Below the pieces are notes generated by a model. It was not told the DNA's origin. It saw only the letters and a list, made by a program, of their open reading frames with translations, and searched no databases. Below are positions 1 to 5,140 of a DNA stretch of 5,140 bases, one piece after another (position 1 is the first letter of the stretch; each line of letters opens with the position of its first letter). The stretch lies in contig QIKC01000367.1 in assembly GCA_003232855.1 (NCBI GenBank), positions 1 through 5,140 of the forward strand, given 5' to 3'. Both the position numbers and the translations under genes were made by a program. This DNA is from Verrucomicrobiales bacterium (GTDB lineage: Bacteria; Verrucomicrobiota; Verrucomicrobiia; Verrucomicrobiales; DEV007).

Positions 1-246
1 CTCTCCGGCGCCATCCTCGCCCTACCCGACTGGATCGAACCACTCACCCGACCGCTGATTTCCGCATTCTGGGGCTGGTCTGGGAGCCTCGATTCGATGA
101 AAGACGAAATCTACTCGCAAGCGATCAACAAAGTCACCGAAGACACCGCCCTCGTGGCCACCAACATCTGTATCGCCATGCTACTGCTCCACATCATCGC
201 CGGGCTGACCGCCACCTATATCGGCGCAAAACGACACCAGTGGTAG
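1..246 (+). CDS. ABC-2 type transporter permease, C-terminal fragment
   Basis: This is the 3' end of a gene that begins before the window; 81 codons are visible, read in frame from base 1 to the TAG at 244-246. Seen in the sequence: a hydrophobic stretch (visible residues 1-9) beginning LSGAILALP, then PDWIEPLTRPLISAFWGWSG, a short polar loop with SLDSMKDE, and a last strongly hydrophobic segment at about 50-73, followed by the basic tail GAKRHQW. The SGA-hydrophobic-P-(x)n-P-L pattern, followed by a Trp-rich stretch and a final membrane helix, is the usual end of ABC-2 (ABCG-like) permeases, including those fused to an ATPase. The inferred role is the membrane part of an exporter in the inner membrane; the substrate is unknown. 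Whether an ATPase domain is fused upstream cannot be seen. It lies 79 bases before the next gene on the same strand. An unrelated polytopic membrane protein is the main alternative. Confidence 0.65.
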   Translation, partial: LSGAILALPDWIEPLTRPLISAFWGWSGSLDSMKDEIYSQAINKVTEDTALVATNICIAMLLLHIIAGLTATYIGAKRHQW

Positions 247-325
247 CCGACACCAAACCGCCAAACGTCACAAAATTCGCCATTTGTCATCACCCGATGC
301 CCCCGCTACCTTCCCCTAACTAGCC

Positions 326-730
326 ATGGCACGACGAGCACGACAAGGAGTCAATGCGACCCAAATAGCAATTATCGCCTTGATCGTCGTGGCAGTCGCC
401 GGCGGGATCATCTTGGTTCTCACCCGTTCCGGCGACCCGATGCGCGCCGTCAGCCAGCTCAAAATCGCCGACTACGTCACCAGAGGCGACAGCATGAGCG
501 GCACCGAGTGGAAAATCACCGGCGTGATCGAGGCCAAGCTCCGCTGGACACCCGATCACGGCCAACTGGTCAGCGTCCTCGTCGAGCAAGGCAATCTGAA
601 AGAAATCCTACCCGTCCTCGTGCCGCAAGAATTCAAAGACGTGAATATCAACGTCGGCGACCGCTTCACCATCCTTGTTTACGTCCCCGGAAAGGCTCCC
701 CTCGAAGCCCGCCAGATCGAGAGATCCTAA
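326..730 (+). CDS. Small membrane-anchored protein, possible OB-like domain, function unknown
   Basis: A 134-residue protein that I do not recognise as a named family. It starts with a basic cytoplasmic head (RR at 3-4, R6), followed by one hydrophobic helix at about residues 12-32 that reads as a signal anchor, so the remaining 100 or so residues should face the periplasm. That part has alternating hydrophobic strands: EWKITGVIEAKLRW (61-74), QLVSVLVEQ (80-88), EILPVLVPQEF (93-103) and DRFTILVYV (112-120). A run of short strands with a glycine-containing first strand (ITGVIEA) and a late GDRFTILVYV strand is compatible with an OB-fold, somewhat like periplasmic CcmE-type folds, but this is pattern resemblance only. 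ATG at 326 is the natural start because it puts the basic head directly before the helix. No Shine-Dalgarno sequence precedes it. It ends 22 bases before the next gene, so the two are probably co-transcribed and may work together in the envelope. Confidence 0.72.
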   Translation: MARRARQGVNATQIAIIALIVVAVAGGIILVLTRSGDPMRAVSQLKIADYVTRGDSMSGTEWKITGVIEAKLRWTPDHGQLVSVLVEQGNLKEILPVLVPQEFKDVNINVGDRFTILVYVPGKAPLEARQIERS

Positions 731-752
731 ACGCCCCCTACCCATCCCCGCC

Positions 753-2663
753 ATGAGACCCATCCCCGCCACCTTGCTCGCCGCTGCGGCGATCGCCACC
801 ACCGAGGCACAAGTCCTCACCACCCCCAGCACCACCACCTCTTCCCCCGGCACCACCACGGTGGTCAACCGCCAGCAGCCGAAGAGCGACAAACCGTTCC
901 TCGGCACCGACGTACCGGTCTTCAACCCCGGCACAGAAATGTTCAGCTGGGACGGGCAGAACTGGAACATCAACAACAACCGCCTGCTGCGGGCGCGCTT
1001 TGAAAAATACCTCAACACCCCAGAGGACGACAACTTAGAAGACGAAAAATACCGCGCGGTGATCAAACAGGTTCTCGACGAACTATCGCCGCACAAGCGC
1101 GGCAGCGGCCACCTGCAGCGCGCCGTCGCCCTGCTGCCGCGCGCCTCGCGCTACCGTATCGACGCCAACCTCTGCGACTCCCTCTCACAAGCCATCCTCG
1201 GCGTCTATCACGGCCAGAAAAACGCCGCCGCCCTCGCCTCCGCCAACCTCGCACTCGACAACGAAGGCAAAAAACTCCACTGGAACGTCGAAGTCGATAC
1301 CTCCAAACGGGTGATCGACAAAACGCCGCGAGAGAACAAAGGCGGCCAAGGCGGCCAGCCCGATACCGGAAAGTCCGCCGCCGACGCCGGCCGCGTCGCC
1401 AGCTACCTGCAACGCCTCGTCGAAATCAAGGCCATGAAGGTCGCCAACAACACCAAAATCGGCATCTCCGAACTCCAGGCCAAAATCGAATACCAAGCAC
1501 TCATCCTGCAGTTCGCCGTGCAGCGCCGCTGGGAACACGTCCTCATGGCCACCCGCATCTACCGACGCCTATTCAACGATGGCGACGGCAGCATCGAAAT
1601 CAAAGAGGGCTCAGACGCCGACAAAATGCTCGCCAAAGGACTCGGCGTCAGCCCGACCGTCACCTCGCTCGACATGTTCGCCAACGAAGTCGTGCGCGAC
1701 GTCGACGAAGGCGTGCGCGCCTTCGAATACCTCGTGGAAAAAAACGAAATGGAGGGCGCCTCGAAGCACCTCGCGGCAGCCTTCTTCGTCGGCGAATACC
1801 TGCCCCGCATCCGCACCCTCGAACGCAACAAAAAACAAAAAGTGCTCCGCTTCGTCCAAGACGCCGACGCCCTGCTCAGCGCCATGGAAGTCAGAGACTA
1901 CGCCACCGCCGACGAGGTAGTGGACCGCATGCGCACCGGCGCCAAGGACTTCAACTTCTCCAAAGCCAAAGCCGGGATCCAATTCTACACCAACCTGAGC
2001 AACACCAGCTTGGCACAGGCGAAGATCGCCGGCCAAAAAGGAGAGATGGAAGAATACCAAAGGCAAATGCGGATGGCGATCGAAGCATGGCCCCTCAACC
2101 CACGAATCAAAGAGCAGAACGACCTGTTCGCCTCAGTCGCCGACGTCCAAGTGACGACGATCAACGAGCTGGACAGCCTACTCAGCCAAGGCAACCACCG
2201 CGAGATCATGAAACAGCAGGGACGCTTCATCGCCGCCGTGCAAAGCGACCCACAGCGCAAAGAACAGTTAGAGAAAGCGTTAGTAGGAATGATGGACATC
2301 CGCATGGCGATGGCCAAGATCAAAGCCCTAGCCGACGCCAAAAACCCCTGGGGAGCATGGGAAGCGGTGCGTCAAGCGCGCGGCGACTTCGGCAACGACC
2401 GCGAATTGCTAATCCTCTCCGAAAACATCAGCGAAGACGTCTCCTCCTTCATCAGCGTCATTAAAAAAGCCGAACGGCTCGAAGAGCAAAGCCAAACCGG
2501 CCTCAGCCTCACCTGGTATCTAAAAGCCCGGCGCATGTATCCCAACAGCATCTTCGCCCAAGAAGGCATCGACCGCCTAGTCGAAGAAATCCTCCCCGCA
2601 GCAGGCACCGCCGCCCCAAACAGCGACTCCGAGACAATCCCACAAGCGCTGGATTTCGAGTAG
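753..2663 (+). CDS. Secreted helical protein with TPR-like segments, function unknown
   Basis: A 636-residue protein read from ATG 753. An upstream in-frame TTG at 675 would overlap the previous gene by 56 bases and bury the signal sequence, so I prefer 753, which gives a Sec-like leader (MRPIPATLLAAAAIATTEAQ) with possible cleavage near residues 19-20. A Thr/Ser/Pro-rich linker follows (21-45), then a short Trp-containing region (56-72, FNPGTEMFSWDGQNW), and then a long helical body. A Gly/Gln-rich loop lies at 196-208. Two stretches look like tetratricopeptide repeats: about 416-454 (GQKGEMEEYQRQM then AIEAWPLNP) and about 583-613 (LSLTWYLKARRMYPNS). The only cysteine is C141. No catalytic motif is visible, so a scaffold or protein-protein contact role in the periplasm is the most one can infer. 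It sits 22 bases after the anchored protein and 49 bases before the oxidase; partnership with the former is more likely. No Shine-Dalgarno sequence is seen. Confidence 0.78.
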   Translation: MRPIPATLLAAAAIATTEAQVLTTPSTTTSSPGTTTVVNRQQPKSDKPFLGTDVPVFNPGTEMFSWDGQNWNINNNRLLRARFEKYLNTPEDDNLEDEKYRAVIKQVLDELSPHKRGSGHLQRAVALLPRASRYRIDANLCDSLSQAILGVYHGQKNAAALASANLALDNEGKKLHWNVEVDTSKRVIDKTPRENKGGQGGQPDTGKSAADAGRVASYLQRLVEIKAMKVANNTKIGISELQAKIEYQALILQFAVQRRWEHVLMATRIYRRLFNDGDGSIEIKEGSDADKMLAKGLGVSPTVTSLDMFANEVVRDVDEGVRAFEYLVEKNEMEGASKHLAAAFFVGEYLPRIRTLERNKKQKVLRFVQDADALLSAMEVRDYATADEVVDRMRTGAKDFNFSKAKAGIQFYTNLSNTSLAQAKIAGQKGEMEEYQRQMRMAIEAWPLNPRIKEQNDLFASVADVQVTTINELDSLLSQGNHREIMKQQGRFIAAVQSDPQRKEQLEKALVGMMDIRMAMAKIKALADAKNPWGAWEAVRQARGDFGNDRELLILSENISEDVSSFISVIKKAERLEEQSQTGLSLTWYLKARRMYPNSIFAQEGIDRLVEEILPAAGTAAPNSDSETIPQALDFE

Positions 2664-2669
2664 CCACGT

Positions 2670-2681
2670 AGGCTTCAGCCT
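2670..2681. repeat. Short inverted repeat between two genes
   Basis: AGGCT-TC-AGCCT is a 5-base perfect inverted repeat with a 2-base centre; a real hairpin would use AGGC/GCCT around a TTCA loop. It lies 6 bases after the stop of the helical protein. There is no T-run after it, so it is not a convincing intrinsic terminator, and read-through into the oxidase is possible. It may be a fragment of a dispersed short repeat, but only one copy is visible here. Confidence 0.35.
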
Positions 2682-2712
2682 CCACACCCGAAACGGCCAC
2701 CCCAAAAGACCT

Positions 2713-4929
2713 ATGTTCTCAACTTACACCACCACGATCATAAAGCTCTCAGCCCTCCTGATCTTGGCAACCACCCTGCAAGCAGAGGAAAAGGTCTACA
2801 ACCTCACCGTGACGGAAAAGACCGTCAATTTCACAGGAACACCCCGCACTGGCATCAGCATCAACAACTCGATCCCGTCGCCCACCACGAACAACATGGA
2901 CAAACCCACCTCCCTCCACTGGCACGGGCTCCTAGTTCCACCGCTTCAGGATGGCGTCCCCTACATCAGCTTTCTCCCCATCAAACCTCTCAGCACACAC
3001 ACCTACCGTTTCCCCATCCGCCAGGCCGGCACCTACTGGTATCACTCCCACACCGGCCTCCAAGAACAACAAGGGCTCTATGGAGCGATCATCATCGAAC
3101 CTCGGCATCGTCATGAACAATCCTCCCTTGAGCAAGTCGTCATGCTCTCCGACTGGACAGATTCAGCGCCGGGGGATGTGATGCGCCTCCTCCGCCGAGG
3201 TTCAGAAGCGATGGGCGTCAGAAAGAAGACATCGCAGAGCCTGCTCGGCGCTTGGAAGACCCGAAAAGTTGCCCAGTTTTGGCAACGTGAAGCCATGCGT
3301 ATGCCGCCGATGGATCTCGCCGATGTGGCATACGATGCCTTTCTCATCAATGGCCAACAAAAAAGCAACCTCCACGCCAAGCCTGGGGACACCGTCAAGC
3401 TCCGCATCATCAACGGCGGAACCAGCTCAAATTTCTACCTCCAATACGCCGGGGGGCCGATGACCATCATTTCCGCCGATGGTCAAAACGTCCAGCCCCT
3501 GCCGATCGAGACTCCCCTATTTATCGCCGTGGCAGAAACCTACGACGTCCTCGTAAAAATTCCCGCCCGCGGCGGCTCTTACGAATTCCGCAGCACCGCA
3601 CAGGATGGCTCGGGACACGCGTCACTATGGATAGGCTCAGGAGATAAGCACGCGGCCACCCCCATGCCCCAGCCCTTTGTTTACGACACCATGAGAATGT
3701 TCGATTGGAAAAATCTGTTCGCCCTCACCCCGGCCAGCACTCTCGGCATCCCAGATTCCAAAGTGCGGATGGGCATGTATGACCAACCTGGATTCAACAT
3801 GAAGATGACTGACATGAACATGGGATCGATGGAGCCAATGCGCGATATGGGAAATGCCCCAAGCCAAGAAGTCTATCACAACTCCCCCAAATGGTATGAT
3901 TTCCTTCTTCGCGAAGATTCCGCTAGGCCATCTCGACTGGTCAAAGGCAGCCAGCGGTCGACCCTTCGACCATTCCCTCCCTACAAAAAACTCAGAAGCA
4001 CCCACAAAACCAACTTTCCAAACAAGGAACCTATCCGAGAAGTCCGCCTCACCCTCGATGGCGATATGCAGCGTTACATTTGGATGTTCAATAACCAGAT
4101 CCTGAAACCTGAAAACGACATCATTATCACCGAAGGTGAAATCGTTCGCTTCATCTTCATCAATCGCACCATGATGCACCACCCGCTACACCTCCACGGG
4201 CACTTTTTCCGCATCATTAACGGCCAAGGCGACTACTCGCCGCTCAAGCACACCGTCAATGTCGCCCCCATGGAAACCACCGTCATCGAATTTGAAGCCA
4301 ACGAGAAAGGCGACTGGTTTTTCCATTGCCACCTACTCTATCACATCAAGGCCGGCATGGGCCGTGTGATCCGCTACGAAAACTACGTTTCGAGCCCAGA
4401 AGTCGAGGCCAACAGAGATCAAATCTACCACGATCCCTGGTACCTTTTCGGCTACGCAGATGCGCTCAGCAACTTGACTCAAGGCTCGCTCCGCTTGGAA
4501 AATTCCGCGAACATTTTCTCTGTGGAATGGGATATCGGATGGCAAAATGTCCCTGATATCGAGTGGGAAACCCTGCTCACCTACGACCGCTACCTCAACC
4601 GTTTCACCTCTATTTTTGCGGGGGTTCACATGGATGGGATCGGCTCCTCGCGAGACTCCGAACGCGCAATCGCGGGTATTCGCTACCTGCTTCCACTAAA
4701 CATCGCCAGCTCTGCATGGATCGGATCCGATGGAGAATCCCGCATCACCATGGGTCGGGAGCTCATGCTCACCCCCCGACTCAGCGTCTTTGGAAATATG
4801 GAATTCGACACCCGAGACCAATGGTCAACCCAAGCTGGAATCTCCTACATGATCAACGCCAACGTCTCCGCCACCACCCTCTGGGACAGCGATTACGGAG
4901 TCGGCGCAGGATTCACCCTCTCATTTTAA
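2713..4929 (+). CDS. CopA-like multicopper oxidase with C-terminal outer-membrane barrel domain
   Basis: Likely oxidises cuprous ion (or phenolic substrates) using oxygen and protects the periplasm from copper. Residues 1-24 are a Sec-like signal peptide (cleavage near LQA/EEK) with no twin-arginine motif, unlike proteobacterial CopA. Cupredoxin domain 1 carries HWHG (69-72) and YHSHT (110-114). Domain 2 spans roughly 137-310. A Met-rich insert lies at 353-379. Domain 3 carries HPLHLHGH (490-497) and HCHLLYHIKAGM (538-549). By family rules H490, C539, H544 and M549 form the type 1 site, and the other His residues the trinuclear cluster, so the active site looks complete. Residues about 561-738 resemble a CopB-like beta-barrel ending in SDYGVGAGFTLSF, with the terminal Phe typical of outer-membrane proteins. 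The overall layout matches Bacteroidota multicopper oxidases as I remember them. Odd: about 13 residues before LHWHG seem to be missing (junction T58/T59). ATG 2713 is chosen for the signal peptide; no Shine-Dalgarno is present. I withhold the symbol copA because substrate and orthology are unproven. Confidence 0.93.
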   Translation: MFSTYTTTIIKLSALLILATTLQAEEKVYNLTVTEKTVNFTGTPRTGISINNSIPSPTTNNMDKPTSLHWHGLLVPPLQDGVPYISFLPIKPLSTHTYRFPIRQAGTYWYHSHTGLQEQQGLYGAIIIEPRHRHEQSSLEQVVMLSDWTDSAPGDVMRLLRRGSEAMGVRKKTSQSLLGAWKTRKVAQFWQREAMRMPPMDLADVAYDAFLINGQQKSNLHAKPGDTVKLRIINGGTSSNFYLQYAGGPMTIISADGQNVQPLPIETPLFIAVAETYDVLVKIPARGGSYEFRSTAQDGSGHASLWIGSGDKHAATPMPQPFVYDTMRMFDWKNLFALTPASTLGIPDSKVRMGMYDQPGFNMKMTDMNMGSMEPMRDMGNAPSQEVYHNSPKWYDFLLREDSARPSRLVKGSQRSTLRPFPPYKKLRSTHKTNFPNKEPIREVRLTLDGDMQRYIWMFNNQILKPENDIIITEGEIVRFIFINRTMMHHPLHLHGHFFRIINGQGDYSPLKHTVNVAPMETTVIEFEANEKGDWFFHCHLLYHIKAGMGRVIRYENYVSSPEVEANRDQIYHDPWYLFGYADALSNLTQGSLRLENSANIFSVEWDIGWQNVPDIEWETLLTYDRYLNRFTSIFAGVHMDGIGSSRDSERAIAGIRYLLPLNIASSAWIGSDGESRITMGRELMLTPRLSVFGNMEFDTRDQWSTQAGISYMINANVSATTLWDSDYGVGAGFTLSF
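3769..3849 (+). other. Methionine-rich copper-binding insert within the oxidase
   Basis: Residues 353-379 of the oxidase contain nine methionines in 27 positions (353, 355, 363, 365, 368, 370, 373, 376, 379) with Asp and Gly between them, for example KMTDMNMGSM. Met-rich segments of this kind in CueO and CopA bind Cu(I) and deliver it to the type 1 site, so this supports copper rather than a phenolic compound as substrate. It falls between domains 2 and 3. Confidence 0.75.
4393..4926 (+). other. CopB-like beta-barrel domain at the oxidase C-terminus
   Basis: Residues about 561-738 follow the last copper motif and do not belong to a cupredoxin fold. They show alternating aromatic/hydrophobic strands separated by polar turns: NIFSVEWDIGWQN, EWETLLTYDRYL, TSIFAGVHMD, RAIAGIRYLLPL, LSVFGNMEFDTRDQW and GAGFTLSF. 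The segment MEFDTRDQWSTQAGISYMI followed by SDYGVGAGF resembles the end of CopB outer-membrane proteins, and the chain ends in Phe, the usual signal for barrel assembly by BAM. The inferred result is a periplasmic oxidase tethered to the outer membrane. About 178 residues suits a small barrel. Confidence 0.7.
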
Positions 4930-4958
4930 ACTCCTCGCCCGCCCGCCGGCCGAGATGA

Positions 4959-4976
4959 CGTGAAAAGCGTGAAAAG
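4959..4976. repeat. Two tandem copies of a 9-base unit
   Basis: CGTGAAAAG occurs twice head to tail (4959-4967 and 4968-4976) without mismatch, 30 bases after the oxidase stop codon. The second copy runs into the left arm of the adjacent palindrome. Two copies only, so it may be a simple slippage duplication; it could also be the edge of a mobile-element end. Confidence 0.55.
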
Positions 4977-4988
4977 TGTCGGACACTT
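4974..4988. repeat. Perfect 7+1+7 palindrome AAGTGTC-G-GACACTT
   Basis: The two 7-base arms are exact reverse complements around a single G. The spacing is too tight for a normal RNA hairpin loop without opening the inner pairs, and no T-run follows, so a terminator is unlikely. A dimeric protein-binding site or the conserved core of a dispersed REP-like or transposon-associated repeat is more plausible. It lies directly before the point at which transposase-like coding becomes recognisable. Confidence 0.6.
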
Positions 4989-5094
4989 ACCCGCTCCACC
5001 TCGGCTCGGACGAGTTCATCCGCCACTGGCTAACCCAAAGGCTTCGCCCGAATACGCCACTACGGATTCCACAGCAGCGCCGCCAAAAAGTCGC

Positions 5095-5112
5095 GCACGC
5101 TCGTACGCGTGC
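5095..5112. repeat. Inverted repeat GCACGC / GCGTGC inside transposase remnant
   Basis: Six-base perfect arms at 5095-5100 and 5107-5112 enclose the 6-base centre TCGTAC. The stem is all or mostly G-C and would be stable in single-stranded DNA or RNA. It lies within the decayed transposase reading frame, so chance in GC-rich coding sequence is possible. Confidence 0.45.
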
Positions 5113-5119
5113 TGCTCGG

Positions 5120-5138
5120 AGCATCGTTCAACGATGCT
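5120..5138. repeat. Perfect 9+1+9 palindrome at the right edge
   Basis: AGCATCGTT-C-AACGATGCT has 9-base arms without mismatch around a single C, seven bases after the previous stem. Its centre contains GTTC, one of the tetranucleotides linked to IS91-type insertion, which may be coincidence. Transposase similarity in the reading frame fades at about this point. It could be a hairpin at an element end or a protein-binding site; the window stops too soon to tell. Confidence 0.6.
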
Positions 5139-5140
5139 GC

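Larger units (their letters stand above)
4994..5140 (+). pseudogene. Frameshifted IS91/IS801-like transposase remnant, continues past the window
   Basis: Two adjacent pieces in different frames spell a run known from IS91-family (Y2, HUH-type rolling-circle) transposases. Frame of base 4994: LHLGSDEFIRHWL (4994-5032). Frame of base 5034: PKGFARIRHYGFHSSAAKK (5034-5090), continuing SRTLVRVLLGA to about 5123. In family members the sequence runs as one chain, of the form xEFIRRFLxHVLPKGFxRIRHYGF. Here a stop (TAA 5031-5033) and a frame change sit just where HVL should be, so a few bases were lost or gained. No N-terminal part (HUH motif, zinc-binding cysteines) is seen upstream, so the 5' end is truncated near 4990 or lies elsewhere. 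The fragment cannot encode an active enzyme unless it is reassembled. Family assignment is from remembered motif similarity; the frame break is seen directly. Confidence 0.72.

Noticed and set aside
266..290. Weak hairpin ACAAAAT / ATTTGT between the permease and the anchored protein
   Set aside because: The arms need a bulge, the stem is A/T-rich and no T-run follows, so neither a terminator nor a regulatory RNA structure is supported.
284..312. Possible sigma-70 type promoter: TTGTCA, 17-base spacer, TACCTT, upstream of the ATG at 326
   Set aside because: The -35 matches 5 of 6 and the spacing is ideal, but the -10 matches only 3 of 6 and the start would lie only about 7 bases before the ATG. 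Too weak to annotate; 5'-end mapping would settle it.
675..752. N-terminal extension of the helical protein from TTG 675
   Set aside because: It would overlap the anchored protein's gene by 56 bases and place 26 charged and proline-rich residues before a clear signal peptide; ATG 753 is better.
608..2700. Long open frames on the minus strand opposite the helical protein
   Set aside because: They are low-complexity, rich in Gly/Val/Phe/Arg or Ser/Arg, without recognisable motifs, and mirror the codon bias of the + strand gene.
3637..4182. 181-residue minus-strand open frame opposite the oxidase
   Set aside because: It lies wholly under a gene with conserved copper motifs; its His- and Phe-rich composition is what the complement of that gene would give.
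4930..4958. GC-rich run after the oxidase stop as a terminator
   Set aside because: It contains GCCGGC but no stem of useful length followed by a T-run.

Overview
The window reads as a piece of a moderately GC-rich bacterial chromosome with an outer membrane, most likely from Verrucomicrobiota or a relative in the PVC/Bacteroidota neighbourhood. That placement is inference. It rests on the ABC-2 permease type, the Bacteroidota-style multicopper oxidase with an outer-membrane-barrel tail, the absence of Shine-Dalgarno sequences before all three visible starts, and the two poorly characterised exported or anchored proteins. No rRNA, tRNA or CRISPR array is visible. All supported genes are on the + strand.

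Layout. Bases 1-246 hold the last 81 codons of an ABC-2 type membrane permease. After a 79-base gap comes a small membrane-anchored protein (326-730), which may carry an OB-like beta domain. Only 22 bases later a secreted, mostly helical protein of 636 residues starts (753-2663), with TPR-like segments near its C-terminus. These three genes are co-directional and probably form one envelope-related transcription unit. The function of the last two is not recognised.

After 49 bases with a small inverted repeat comes the clearest gene, a 738-residue multicopper oxidase of the CopA/laccase type (2713-4929). It has a Sec-like signal peptide, a complete set of trinuclear and type 1 copper ligands, a methionine-rich insert and a C-terminal domain that looks like a CopB-like outer-membrane beta-barrel ending in Phe. 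Its likely role is copper (cuprous ion) oxidation and detoxification at the outer membrane. It appears to lack about 13 residues of a normally conserved strand just before its first copper motif.

The tail (4930-5140) has no intact gene. It holds a 9-base tandem repeat, a perfect 7+1+7 palindrome, and a frameshifted remnant of an IS91/IS801-like transposase that runs off the window and contains two further perfect inverted repeats. The right side is therefore accessory and mobile in character, and the oxidase may have been acquired. The most interesting points are the oxidase-barrel fusion with its apparent internal deletion, and the decayed transposase with its palindromes. I do not see convincing evidence of a wholly new multi-gene system.
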